Of a stretch of DNA of 44,259 nucleotides, positions 33,314 to 41,768 are shown piece after piece. Below the pieces are notes generated by a model. The model saw nothing but the letters and a program-made list of their open reading frames with translations, was not told the DNA's origin and ran no database searches. The stretch comes from Lysobacterales bacterium (GTDB lineage Bacteria > Pseudomonadota > Gammaproteobacteria > Xanthomonadales > SZUA-36): contig JAOZKI010000013.1 of NCBI GenBank assembly GCA_029935455.1, positions 1 through 44,259 of the forward strand, written 5' to 3'. The translations under genes and the position numbers were made by a program. Position 1 is the stretch's first letter; the number at the start of each line of letters is the position of its first letter.

Positions 33314-34720
33314 ATGGATAAAAAACAACAGCGACATTTGATTGGTGGCCCGCAAACTCAGGCCATGCTGGAGCGGGGCATTCCGCTGTTCCGCAACGGC
33401 CTGCGCTATGCGCGGGAAATGGAGCGTGCCAACCAGCGCGGTTACCGGGGCCCCAATCAAATTGTTATCAGCAAGGCCGAGGGCGACTTTATCTGGGATC
33501 TGGACGGCAAGCGCTATATCGATTTTCAAAATGGCTGGGCCACGAACCCAGTGGGCAACTGCCATCCGGAAGTGCTGGCAGCGGTGGAGGAAGCCATCCG
33601 AACCTATGGTTTTCACTATGACCATCCGCTGCGCTACGAACTGGCGGAGAAGCTCATTACCATCATGCCCAACCAGGCCCTGCCGCGCTTCAGCTTTGAG
33701 GTCTCCGGGACAGAAGCCGCAGAATCCGCTGTGCACGCGGCACTGTGCTACACGCAACGTCGCTATCTCATCACCTTCAGCTCCTCCTTTCACGGACAAA
33801 GTCTGGGCACCAAACTCATGAGCGGCCTGGACGGCGACTATAACCGCTACATGGAGGCCTGGACCGGGGGCGTGATCAAGGCGCCTTATCCCTACAGCGA
33901 CCACCATCCGGCGGGTATGGACCAGGATCAGTATGTGGATTTCTGACTCTGGTATCTGTATAACCAGATTCCGAACGCTATGGTCCCGCGCGACAACGTC
34001 GCTGCGGTCATGATCGAGCCGGGCCTGGCCGAAGGCGGCAACTGGATTCCCGCCAAGCGTTTCCTGCAGGGCATCCGGGAAATCTGTGACCGCAACGACT
34101 GGCTGTTGATTATCGATGAGGTACTGACCGGCATGGGGCGCACGGGCAAGATGTGGGCCACAGAACACTATGAGGTGGAGCCGGATATTCTGGTGGTCGG
34201 AAAAAACCTTTCCGGCGGTATCGCCGCCTGCGCCGGCATTGCCGCAAAAGACGAGATTCTGGGGGACAACCCAGAATCTTCCTCCGGCTCAACCTTTGCC
34301 GGCACGCCCGCCGGCTGCGCCGCTGGCCTGAAAACACTGGAGCTCTATGAGCGCCTGGGCGTGGTCGATCAGGCCGCCCATCTGGGGCGCGTTGCCAGCG
34401 ATATCATGGGTCAATGGGAAGCGCGCTATCCCATCGTGCGTCAGGTGCGTAGCAACGGGCTGCTTATGGGCGTGAGCTTCCAGAGCCCGAATCAGGAGGA
34501 AGAAGACGGCTGGTACGCACGGGAAATCCGCAGCCAAATGCTCGATCGCGGCGTGTGGGCCATCTCGGACGGTGAAGTGAACCTGCGCATGTATCCGTCT
34601 CTGATCATGGCCGAGGATGTGCTGCGCGAAGGCCTGGGGCTGATGGAAGACGCGCTGGCCCACGTGTGCCAGCACGGGCTTAGCGTGGGGAACGCACCGC
34701 GCATGCCGACCGGCGTCTGA
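33314..34720 (+). pseudogene. class III (PLP) aminotransferase interrupted by one in-frame TGA
   Basis: The reading frame is 468 codons long and intact except for TGA at 33944-33946 (codon 211), between YVDF and LWYLYNQIP. Both sides are good class III aminotransferase: FEVSGTEAAESAVHAAL and SFHGQSLGTKL before it, IIDEVLTGMGRTGKMWA and the PLP lysine in VVGKNLSGG (about K297) after it, GSTFAGTPAGCAA, and a normal C-terminus. The enzyme would transfer an amino group from an amino donor to a keto acid; the donor is not readable. The ATG at 33314 has a purine-rich AAGAGACGGA upstream. No other stop or shift occurs, so the lesion is recent, a base-call error, or read through. TGA followed by C is a leaky context. 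No restart site is visible at the downstream ATG (33980). Confidence 0.85.
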
Positions 34721-34741
34721 GGCCGGTCAGCGGCGCGGGCC

Positions 34742-36223
34742 CTAGGATTGGTCGCGCTGCTCCCAGAATTCCGCGTTCTTGATACCTAGAGCTTTTGGAT
34801 CGAAGCGGTAGCGTGCCACGCCGGCCCGCTTCTGCGCCTCGTAATCGCGTAGCGCCTTGATGGCCGGTCGCGCCGCGAGAAAAATCAGCAGGATGCCAAC
34901 GATGTTCATCCACGCCATCACGCCTACCCCGATGTCACCCAGTGCCCAGGCCGTGCCAGCGGCACGAATGGCGCCATAGAAAGCCGAACCGAGCAGGGCC
35001 AGCTTGAGCAACAGCATGAGGCCGGGAATGTTGAGCGTCCGACGAATATAGGCCACATTTGTCTCGGCGATGTAGTAGTAGCTGAGCAGGGTCGTGAAGG
35101 CGAAGAAAAACAGCGCCAGTGCCACAAAAGGCCCGCCAATACCGGTAAAGACGCTGCTCACCGCCATCTGCGTGAAGGCTGGGCTGTTCGGGTCAACGGA
35201 AGCCATGAGGCTGCCGCCGGATACGGCCGCCTCGACCCCGGTCACATGATAGGCACCGGTGATCAGAATCATGAAGGCCGTGGCCGAACAGATAAACAGC
35301 GTATCCACGTACACGGAAAAGGCTTGCACCAGACCCTGCTGAGCCGGGTGATCAACCTCCGCCGCGGCGGCCGCGTGCGGCCCCGTGCCTTGGCCGGCTT
35401 CATTGGAGTAAATACCGCGCTTCACGCCCCAGCCGATCACCGCTCCCAGACCCGCCATGGGCGTAAAGGCATCGCCCAAGATAAGCATGATAATGTCCGG
35501 CACCGCGGACAGGTTCATGCCGATAATGACCAGCGCGCTGATGATATAGAGCACCGCCATGGCTGGCACCACGACCTGGGTGAAGCGCGCGATCCGCTTG
35601 ACCCCGCCGAAAATAATGACCGCCAACGCTACCGTCACAGCGGCGCCCATGATCAGTTTGGCCAGGCTCACATCACCCACCGGCGTCGCCACCATGCGCG
35701 CACCACCAGCCGCCAGATCAACGGCGTTGCCAATCGCATTGGCCTGCACCCCCGGCAGTAGCAGGCCGCAGGCGAATACCGTGGTCAGCGCAAACAGCCA
35801 GGCGTACCATTTCTGACCCAGCGCTTTCTCGATGTAGAAAGCGGGTCCGCCGCGATACTGTCCATCGTCGACTTCCTTGTAGATTTGCCCCAGCGTTGAC
35901 TCCACGTAGGCCGTGGAAGCACCCAGAAAGGCGACAACCCACATCCAGAACACGGCGCCAGGGCCGCCAAAGCCAATGGCTGCCGCCACACCGGCAATAT
36001 TGCCCGTTCCCACGCGTCCGGACAGGGACACAGCCAGCGCCTGAAAGGTCGAGATACCGGCCGCTGATGCGCGCCCGCTACGCAATAAACGAATCATCTC
36101 CGGAAACTGCCGCACCTGGACAAAGCGTGTCATCAGGGAGAAAAACAGGCCGGCGCCGAGACACAGGTACACCAGGGCACTGCTCCAGACAACGTTGTTT
36201 ACGGTACTGATCAGATCGGTCAT
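34742..36223 (-). CDS. AGCS-family sodium:alanine/glycine symporter
   Basis: A 493-residue inner-membrane protein with about eleven segments. The AGCS/SSS-like family pattern is clear: TRFVQVRQFPEMIRLL near the start, SLSGRVGTGNIAGVAAAI (about 68-85), GGPAFYIEKALG, and VIGWGVKRGIYSNEAGQGTGPHAAAAA (about 280-305). It imports small neutral amino acids with sodium. Start at ATG 36223, giving MTDLIST. It lies convergent to the interrupted aminotransferase gene 21 bp away; there is no clear terminator between them. Confidence 0.92.
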   Translation of the reverse strand: MTDLISTVNNVVWSSALVYLCLGAGLFFSLMTRFVQVRQFPEMIRLLRSGRASAAGISTFQALAVSLSGRVGTGNIAGVAAAIGFGGPGAVFWMWVVAFLGASTAYVESTLGQIYKEVDDGQYRGGPAFYIEKALGQKWYAWLFALTTVFACGLLLPGVQANAIGNAVDLAAGGARMVATPVGDVSLAKLIMGAAVTVALAVIIFGGVKRIARFTQVVVPAMAVLYIISALVIIGMNLSAVPDIIMLILGDAFTPMAGLGAVIGWGVKRGIYSNEAGQGTGPHAAAAAEVDHPAQQGLVQAFSVYVDTLFICSATAFMILITGAYHVTGVEAAVSGGSLMASVDPNSPAFTQMAVSSVFTGIGGPFVALALFFFAFTTLLSYYYIAETNVAYIRRTLNIPGLMLLLKLALLGSAFYGAIRAAGTAWALGDIGVGVMAWMNIVGILLIFLAARPAIKALRDYEAQKRAGVARYRFDPKALGIKNAEFWEQRDQS

Positions 36224-36325
36224 AGCATTAGGCTCATGGATGGTGGCCCGGGCCGCAGTGGCCGGGCGCAAAAGCGGCTATTGTGGCAGATTTTCCCAGC
36301 GGCGTTGGCCGGGACCTCGGCAGCA

Positions 36326-38182
36326 TCAACGATAGCCCTCAGCCTGCAGGCTGAAGAGGCGCGCATAGTGGCCGTCAAGCGCCATCAATTCATCATGGCT
36401 CCCGCGCTCCATCACGCGCCCGGCTTCAATCACGATAATTTGGCTGGCCATGCGCACGGTGGAGAAGCGGTGGGAAATCAAAATGGCAATGCGGTTGCGG
36501 GTGAGCTGGCGAAAGTGCTCAAAAATGGTGGCCTCAGCGCCCGCGTCCATGGCCGCAGTGGGCTCGTCCAGAACCAGAATATCAGCCTGGGTACGCATAA
36601 AGGCGCGAGCCAGGGCGATCTTCTGCCACTGGCCACCAGACAGTTCCTGCCCATCCTTAAACCATTTGCCCAGCTGCGTCGCGAAACCAGCAGGCAATTC
36701 ATCAACCAGCTCATCCGCCATGCCTTTCAGAGCTGCTTCGCGCCAGCGCCCTTCATCTTCAAAATGGGCCACATCGCCCACACCAATATTTTCTCCCAGG
36801 GTGAATTGATAGCGCGAAAAGTCCTGGAAGATAACGCCAATGCGTTGGCGCAGTGCCGCCTCCTGCCACTCATCCAAGGGCAGTCCATCAAGCAGGATGC
36901 GACCAGACGTGGGGCGATAGAGGCGCGTCAGCAGCTTGATCAATGTGGTTTTACCCGAGCCGTTCTCACCCACGATGGCTAACGATTGGCCCGGGCGGAT
37001 GTGCAGATTGACCTGCTGGAGCGCTGGGCGCCGGGCGCCGGGATAGGTAAAGCAGACCGCTTCAAAACGAATTCCGTCCTGCGGCCGGGGCCCCGCCGTC
37101 AGGGCGCCAAGCGGTTCCGGGTCCGGTGTTTCCAGGTACTCGTAGAGGGTGGAGAGATACAGATTGTCCTCATACATGCCGCTGATGGCACTGAGGCTGG
37201 CCGTGACCGCCGCCTGCCCCTGGCGAAACAGCATCACATACATGGTCATCTGGCCCAGGGTAATACGGGCCGCCACCGCCGCGATGGTCACCCAGGCATA
37301 GGCACCATACAGCGCCGCTGTGCCTAGCAGGCCCAGCACAAAGCCCCAACCATCGCGGCGGATAGCCAGGGCGCGATCGCGGGTATAGAGGCGCTTGAAG
37401 ATGTCGCGGTAGCGGCCCAGCAGCAAGCGTCCGAGACCGAACAGCTTGACCTCCTTGACGTTATCTTCCCGGGCCAGCACCGTTTCCAGGTAGATCTGCA
37501 TGCGCGTATCGGGAGAGCGCCAGCGAAACAGGGCAAAGGCATCGTTGGAAAAACGTGTTTCTGCCACGAAGGCAGGCAAACCGGCCAGCAACAATACCAA
37601 CACAGCCCACCAGGAGAACTGCACCAGCAATACACCATAGCTGACCAGCGAAATCAGGTTCTGGGCCAGACCAAAGGTGCGGTTGACCAGCGACAGGGGT
37701 CGCGATGAGGCCTCGCGCCGCGCCCGGGTCAGCTTGTCATAGAACTCCGAATCTTCAAACTGGGCCAGCTCCAGTCGCACCGCTTTTTCGAGAATCATCA
37801 TGTTGACGCGCTGGCCCAACTGGGCGCGCAGCAGCGCTTTGCACAGGGATAAACCGCGCTGAGCACCGGCCAAAGCCGCCACAATGGCAGCTTCCAGCGC
37901 GACCAGCTTAAAAATTCCCGCCATCTCCGGCGTGCCGGAACTGGCAGCCGCCGTCGTCGCCGCCACCACCGCATCGATAATCAGGGCGCCCACCCAGGCC
38001 ATGGCCGCGGGCAACAAACCGGCGATCAGGGTGAGCACGGCCAGCGCGGTGGTCAAAGCGGGGTTGGTTGACCAGACCAGCGCCAGCGCGCGACGGCTGT
38101 AGCGGAATACGCTAAAGAACCCGTCACCAGCTGCTGGTGGCGGGCCCTGATCTGCACGCTGCTTGGTTACGGTGGAGGTCAT
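36326..38182 (-). CDS. ABC exporter, fused permease and ATPase
   Basis: A 618-residue half-transporter: about six membrane segments in residues 35-330, then an ATPase domain. Walker A GENGSGKT at about 405-412, signature ELSGGQWQKIALARAF, Walker B ILVLDEPTAAMD, and the His switch ISHRFSTV. In the signature, W follows the usual GGQ, as in some lipid- or peptide-type exporters. No peptidase C39 domain or bacteriocin gene is next to it, so the substrate is unknown. It presumably forms a homodimer. It follows the symporter gene upstream boundary by 100 bp on the same strand; the two need not be co-transcribed. Confidence 0.88.
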   Translation of the reverse strand: MTSTVTKQRADQGPPPAAGDGFFSVFRYSRRALALVWSTNPALTTALAVLTLIAGLLPAAMAWVGALIIDAVVAATTAAASSGTPEMAGIFKLVALEAAIVAALAGAQRGLSLCKALLRAQLGQRVNMMILEKAVRLELAQFEDSEFYDKLTRARREASSRPLSLVNRTFGLAQNLISLVSYGVLLVQFSWWAVLVLLLAGLPAFVAETRFSNDAFALFRWRSPDTRMQIYLETVLAREDNVKEVKLFGLGRLLLGRYRDIFKRLYTRDRALAIRRDGWGFVLGLLGTAALYGAYAWVTIAAVAARITLGQMTMYVMLFRQGQAAVTASLSAISGMYEDNLYLSTLYEYLETPDPEPLGALTAGPRPQDGIRFEAVCFTYPGARRPALQQVNLHIRPGQSLAIVGENGSGKTTLIKLLTRLYRPTSGRILLDGLPLDEWQEAALRQRIGVIFQDFSRYQFTLGENIGVGDVAHFEDEGRWREAALKGMADELVDELPAGFATQLGKWFKDGQELSGGQWQKIALARAFMRTQADILVLDEPTAAMDAGAEATIFEHFRQLTRNRIAILISHRFSTVRMASQIIVIEAGRVMERGSHDELMALDGHYARLFSLQAEGYR

Positions 38183-38256
38183 GCGGGCGATTCTACCCGC
38201 ACTGACGGTTACTACCCAGTGAAGCGGACCCTGGCCAAACTCGGGGTCCGGGTCAT

Positions 38257-38733
38257 TCAGTCCTCGGCCGTGGCTGCGCCATCAAGCAGCCGATCCAGAA
38301 GTGCCGGCCAGCCCTGGGGAACAGGGAACGCGTCGTCCTGCGCTGGCTCACCAGGAACCGGACGCAGCAGACGTAGCTCGGCCCCCTGCAGTTCGTGATT
38401 GGCCATAATCCACTCGCGGCGCTCCGCATCGATGCGCTCCAGCGCAGCCTGCAGGTCTTCCGCCAGCTGCTGCTCCCGCGCGCGCTGGCGAGCAGAATAG
38501 ATAATACGCGTGGCCAGGGGCACGCCGAGATCACCATCACACATGCGCAGCAAGGCGGCCGCCGCCAGATAGTAGGTCGCCGCACCATCGGCTTCCAGAC
38601 CCTCGGCCTGACCGTAGGCAACACCCTCCTGGGTCATGGCTTCAGGCCAGAGGCGCGCCTGTACTTCGTCATCCAGCTGGCAATGGGACAGAACATGACC
38701 GATCGCATCTTCGAACGCTTGTTGATACTGCAT
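38257..38733 (-). CDS. uncharacterised cytoplasmic protein
   Basis: A 158-residue protein without signal peptide or membrane segment. It is helical in the middle and carries a Ala/Leu-rich stretch (ATYYLAAAALLRMCDGDLG). A charged helix follows (ARQRAREQQLAEDLQAALERIDAERREW in short pieces), possibly coiled coil. The ATG at 38733 is well supported by AAGGAGGA 9 nt upstream. The open frame upstream overlaps the cupin gene and is not coding. It is the last gene of a probable three-gene cluster with the cupin and the membrane-anchored protein. I recognise no family. Confidence 0.6.
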   Translation of the reverse strand: MQYQQAFEDAIGHVLSHCQLDDEVQARLWPEAMTQEGVAYGQAEGLEADGAATYYLAAAALLRMCDGDLGVPLATRIIYSARQRAREQQLAEDLQAALERIDAERREWIMANHELQGAELRLLRPVPGEPAQDDAFPVPQGWPALLDRLLDGAATAED

Positions 38734-38827
38734 GGGGAGATCCTCCTTGTGGATGACCCTCATGCTAGGCCTGAGCCCTGCCGTGAGCATTGCGAATACG
38801 GACAAGCGCTTGACCCAAGCAGCCAGC

Positions 38828-39235
38828 CTAGTCCGGCGCGTCGTCGCGATAGTTCTCCTCACGAAAAGGGGGGGTACAAACGGCCAGAAAAACCAGCTCT
38901 TCCTGCCCCGTGTTGGCGATACGCTGATGTACGCCCGGTGCAATCAGCACCACGTCGCCGGGGCCCACATCCTGCGGCTCTTCAGCACCCAGCCAAACGC
39001 GCCCGCGGCCTTTGAGCAAGAGGTAGCGCTCCGTGGTATGCAGCAATCGATGCCAGCGCGTGGTTTCGCCTACAGAAACCCGAGCGCGTGCCACAGACAG
39101 CTGCGCATCCAGCCCCGGATCGTTGAGCATTTCCAGAATAAAGCAGCCTTCCTGAAAGAAATACTCATGGTCCGCATTGGGACGCAGCACGCCAGAGGCA
39201 GGGACCGCTGCAGATGATTTCGAAACCTTCGCCAT
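38828..39235 (-). CDS. cupin-domain protein
   Basis: A 135-residue single-domain cupin at about 45-120. It includes SVARARVSVGETTRWHRLLHTTERYLLLKGRGRVWLG as cupin motif 1 (metal ligands probably the two His and the Glu of HRLLHTTE) and PGDVVLIAPGVHQRIANTG as motif 2 (His of GVHQ). It is a small-molecule binding or mannose-6-phosphate-isomerase-like cupin; the reaction is unknown. The ATG overlaps the stop of the upstream gene by 3 bases (ATGA), so the two are coupled. It is followed by the 158-residue protein gene after 94 bp. Confidence 0.87.
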   Translation of the reverse strand: MAKVSKSSAAVPASGVLRPNADHEYFFQEGCFILEMLNDPGLDAQLSVARARVSVGETTRWHRLLHTTERYLLLKGRGRVWLGAEEPQDVGPGDVVLIAPGVHQRIANTGQEELVFLAVCTPPFREENYRDDAPD

Positions 39236-39831
39236 CAGCGCCCCGACTCACGCAATTGCTGACACATAGGCAGAAAGCAGAACTGCGCGCTGGTGGCCAG
39301 ACAGCCCGCCTGCACGCCGCTGGTGATCAGGTCACAATAGCGCCGCGCAGTGGCCGTGCTGGCGGGGGCCGCGCTTTGTAGCAGCGCCGGCTCCAGCTCC
39401 AGTGCCGCATTAAAGGGCTCGAAGCAGGCGCCCAGGAAACCCTGTGCCCTGGCACCACCGGGCTGAGCGCCGAGACAGCGCGATGCATCAGGCTTGCTGT
39501 CTGACGACACGCTGGCAGGGACGACCGTGACCCGCTGATTCAGATCAGCTGCCTCGCAGCTCGCGGCATTGGTGTAGAAAGGGCTGCCATCGTCAGCCTC
39601 ACAGCTGAGGATTCGGGCACCTGAGCCACGCGGCTGTGCGGTCATCGCCGGGCGCTCTGCCAGGGCCCGGTCCGCCGGTGCAGCCCGGAGCCAGGGGGAT
39701 TTGCCGGTCAGGTCCTGCCATAGCAAGGCGCTCACGAACAGGACGGCCAGCACCGCCAGTAGCGCGCCGAGCCAGACAGCGATGCCATGACCCCGGCGCG
39801 GTGGACGAAGCGGTTTGCTGGCACGCCCCAT
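39235..39831 (-). CDS. single-pass membrane protein with cysteine-rich periplasmic part
   Basis: A 198-residue protein. A short basic N-terminus (MGRASKPLRPPRRGHG) leads into a single hydrophobic segment (about 18-37), then a soluble, mostly periplasmic part of about 155 residues with at least eight cysteines (SCEADDGSPFYTNAASCEAAD, RRYCDLITSGVQAGC, FCFLPMCQ). The first Cys-x-Asp-Gly-x-x-x-Tyr pattern recalls DUF4124-like domains, but I cannot confirm it. It is the first gene of a coupled cluster with the cupin. Start at ATG 39831; the upstream extension overlaps the preceding gene. Function unknown. Confidence 0.65.
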   Translation of the reverse strand: MGRASKPLRPPRRGHGIAVWLGALLAVLAVLFVSALLWQDLTGKSPWLRAAPADRALAERPAMTAQPRGSGARILSCEADDGSPFYTNAASCEAADLNQRVTVVPASVSSDSKPDASRCLGAQPGGARAQGFLGACFEPFNAALELEPALLQSAAPASTATARRYCDLITSGVQAGCLATSAQFCFLPMCQQLRESGR

Positions 39832-39880
39832 CAGATGGCGAAGACCCGTCTCATCTTGACGTATGCGAGCACCGGAACCG

Positions 39881-40399
39881 CTAGGGCTCCAGGCCAATAT
39901 CAACCATGAGATCGTTAGCCAAATCTTCCAGATGGGCCGTCAGCTCCTGTGCATCCATGCCGTTCGGGAGCTGCAGCGTAGCCCAGGCGCGAAACAATTC
40001 GCCACCGGCCATGGAAGCCCCTTCTACCAGGGTCTCCAGGCCGTGCACATTGACCTTGTGCGCTGCCAGCACGGTAGAAATGTCGGAAACTATGCCCGGA
40101 CGGTCGTTGCCTACCAGTTCCAGGCGGTATTCAGGACCGGATGCAACCTCTGCCGCTGGCTCCCCACGCCTGATGACCACATGCAGTCCTTCCTCTGCCA
40201 GGGACTCCATGGCGGCGGTACAGGCCTCCAAATGAGCCGCCGGAACATCAGCCTGTAGCATCCCGGCAAAGCGGCCTGACAGGCGCGACATGCTGCTGTG
40301 ATTCCAGTGCCCGGAATGCTCACGTAACACGTCGGCAATCCGCCGCACGATACCCGGTCGGTCTTTGGCAATGATGGTAAATACAAGAGGCTGACGCAT
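39881..40399 (-). CDS. GcvR-like protein with two ACT domains
   Basis: A 172-residue protein with two ACT domains: residues 5-80 (LVFTIIAKDRPGIVRRIADVLREHSGHWNHSSMSRLSGRFAGML) and 90-165 (YRLELVGNDRPGIVSDISTVLAAHKVNVHGLETLV). This is the arrangement of GcvR, the glycine-responsive corepressor that binds GcvA in E. coli. Other gammaproteobacterial ACT-ACT proteins of this type exist, so a role outside glycine cleavage is possible. No gcv genes are in the window. The ATG at 40399 gives the normal N-terminus; a much longer frame upstream overlaps non-coding sequence and is rejected. Confidence 0.85.
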   Translation of the reverse strand: MRQPLVFTIIAKDRPGIVRRIADVLREHSGHWNHSSMSRLSGRFAGMLQADVPAAHLEACTAAMESLAEEGLHVVIRRGEPAAEVASGPEYRLELVGNDRPGIVSDISTVLAAHKVNVHGLETLVEGASMAGGELFRAWATLQLPNGMDAQELTAHLEDLANDLMVDIGLEP

Positions 40400-40477
40400 G
40401 CCGAGATAACCCTGTTTGATAAGCGAATGGAGAGGTCCCAGCATGATACAACACAGCGGTGACGCCACCATCACCTG

Positions 40478-40506
40478 TTGAAAACGAACGAAAGTGCTTG
40501 TATTCA
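40478..40506 (+). promoter_or_regulatory. sigma-70-type promoter of the cold-shock gene
   Basis: TTGAAA (40478-40483), a 17-bp spacer, and TATTCA (40501-40506) face the cold-shock gene. Transcription would begin near 40513, leaving a leader of about 190 nt before the ATG at 40705. Long leaders of this kind are typical of cspA-type mRNAs, where they fold differently in the cold. The 305-bp gap between the GcvR-like gene and this gene holds nothing else I recognise. Confidence 0.6.
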
Positions 40507-40704
40507 CTGGGCGTGAGGAGTAATTTAGCCTCCGCACTCTGTCCCGGCTCGGCGAAAGCATTTGGCCGGTGACACTTGGGGTGGGAAAAAGATTAGTTGC
40601 ACGTCCTCAGAAGTCCAGCGGAATTACCCCGGTATCTCCCGTAGATGATCTTGAGCAAGCGATTGATCGTTATCTATCTGCCAATTAGTTAGAGGAATTT
40701 TACA

Positions 40705-40911
40705 ATGGCAACCGGTACCGTTAAGTGGTTCAACGAATCCAAAGGATTCGGCTTCATTTCACCGTCAGACGGCGGCAAGGACGTGTTTGTACACTTCTCC
40801 GCTATCCAAGGCTCAGGTTTCAAAACCCTGGCGGAAGGTCAAAACGTGACCTTTGACGTGGAGGACGGCCCGAAAGGCCCGCAAGCATCCAACGTGGTGT
40901 CTGCCGGCTAA
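40705..40911 (+). CDS. CspA-family cold-shock protein
   Basis: A 68-residue single cold-shock domain. RNP1 KGFGFI (about 14-19) and RNP2 VFVHFSAI (about 28-35), with the aromatic residues of the nucleic-acid-binding face (W10, F17, F19, F30, H32, F33). It binds single-stranded RNA or DNA and acts as an RNA chaperone. AGAGGA is placed 8 nt before the ATG. The long leader and the AT-richer region upstream suggest cold- or stress-dependent expression. A strong terminator follows 16 bp after the stop. Confidence 0.95.
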   Translation: MATGTVKWFNESKGFGFISPSDGGKDVFVHFSAIQGSGFKTLAEGQNVTFDVEDGPKGPQASNVVSAG

Positions 40912-40927
40912 AGGCCTGACCATGCAG

Positions 40928-40957
40928 AAAAAACCCCGCTCCGGCGGGGTTTTTTTT
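40928..40957 (+). terminator. intrinsic terminator of the cold-shock gene
   Basis: AAAAAACCCCGC (40928-40939) pairs with GCGGGGTTTTTT (40944-40955) around TCCG, followed by further T. It works in the plus direction and probably the minus. Confidence 0.93.
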
Positions 40958-40962
40958 ACGCC

Positions 40963-40991
40963 AAAAAAAACGCCACCATAACGGTGGCGTT
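40963..40991 (-). terminator. minus-facing terminator without an upstream gene
   Basis: The stem AACGCCACC (40969-40977) pairs with GGTGGCGTT (40983-40991) around ATAAC. On the minus strand it is followed by eight T in a row, the form of a good terminator for leftward transcription. The nearest minus-strand gene to the right ends at 43227-43253 and has its own terminator. It may mark an unannotated small RNA or protect against antisense transcription. The rest of the gap (40992-41225) shows no gene I recognise. Confidence 0.7.
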
Positions 40992-41225
40992 CAAATTGCT
41001 ACCCGGGCGAGATAGCGGACTTCTTACCCCGGCAGCCATCTGATGAAGAAAGTAAGGAGCACGTTGGATGCTCATAGGGGCAAACGTGCAACGTGAGAAA
41101 AACGTATCAGGAAATTTAAGGACTTATGCACAGGCACCTGTGTTTTCTTGCGTTTTTGGGCCGAAAAATATAAACTACTGATTCCTCGCAGTATTTTCTC
41201 AAGCAATAATTCAAAGGAACGACCC

Positions 41226-41708
41226 ATTAAGATACGTAAAGGCGACTCCATTCATCACCCGCAACACGGCATTGGAAAAATCGAAGACATCAGCGAGCGC
41301 AGCTATGGCGGCCGCGCCGCTGCGACCTATGCCGAGTTATTCTTTAAACGCCAAAATCTGACCCTCACGGTGCTTGAAAAAGACCTGGGTGAGACCGTTC
41401 GCGCACTGATCTCCAACAAAGACGCCAAGCGACTACTGGATGAGATGAAGCAGTGGAACGGCCGCGTGAGCAAGCAGTGGAAGGCCCGCGCCAACGCCCA
41501 TCAGGCAGCCATCGACCGCGGTGACCCGTTCGAGTATGCCAAAGTTTACAAGGGCCTCAGCCGCTTGGAGACCCAGGAAGGTCTACGCGCTCAGGACAAG
41601 GCCCATCTGGCCCAGTCGCTCGATCTGCTGACGGAAGAGCTGGCCTGTTCCCTGCGCAAAAGCCCAGAGCAAACCCGGCGCATGTTGACGAAAATCGGCG
41701 CCGCCTGA
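41226..41708 (+). CDS. CarD/CdnL-like transcription regulator, apparent ATT start
   Basis: A 160-residue protein. The N-terminal 65 residues are a CarD-type (Tudor-like RNA-polymerase-interacting) domain: RKGDSIHHPQHGIGKIEDISERSYGG, then AELFFKRQNLTLTVLEKDL. A helical C-terminal half follows, including YAKVYKGLSRLETQEGLRAQDKAHLAQSLDLLTEEL. CarD/CdnL proteins bind RNA polymerase beta and stabilise promoter opening. The homology begins exactly at ATT-AAG-ATA-CGT (41226), preceded by AAAGGA at 7 nt. The only conventional in-frame start, a TTG at 41148, lacks a ribosome binding site and would add 26 unlikely residues. An ATT start is known from infC, where it serves translational control. Confidence 0.78.
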   Translation: MKIRKGDSIHHPQHGIGKIEDISERSYGGRAAATYAELFFKRQNLTLTVLEKDLGETVRALISNKDAKRLLDEMKQWNGRVSKQWKARANAHQAAIDRGDPFEYAKVYKGLSRLETQEGLRAQDKAHLAQSLDLLTEELACSLRKSPEQTRRMLTKIGAA

Positions 41709-41768
41709 GCGGCACCGGACCTGCATCACTCCGGTCTCATAACAGGCCCCCAGCGCTGCGCGCGGGCC

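Noticed and set aside
33944-33968. Selenocysteine at the in-frame TGA, because a hairpin follows it.
   Set aside because: The stem begins 2 nt after TGA and its loop lacks the GGU element of bacterial SECIS hairpins, the distance is too short, and no class III aminotransferase selenoprotein is known to me.
33251-34168. A 305-codon minus-strand frame across the aminotransferase gene.
   Set aside because: The plus-strand frame carries the PLP aminotransferase motifs; this one has none and runs through the intergenic promoter region.
33314-34720. TGA read as tryptophan throughout (alternative code).
   Set aside because: Many genes in the window end at TGA with correct family lengths (for example 15557 and 29303), so TGA is a normal stop here.
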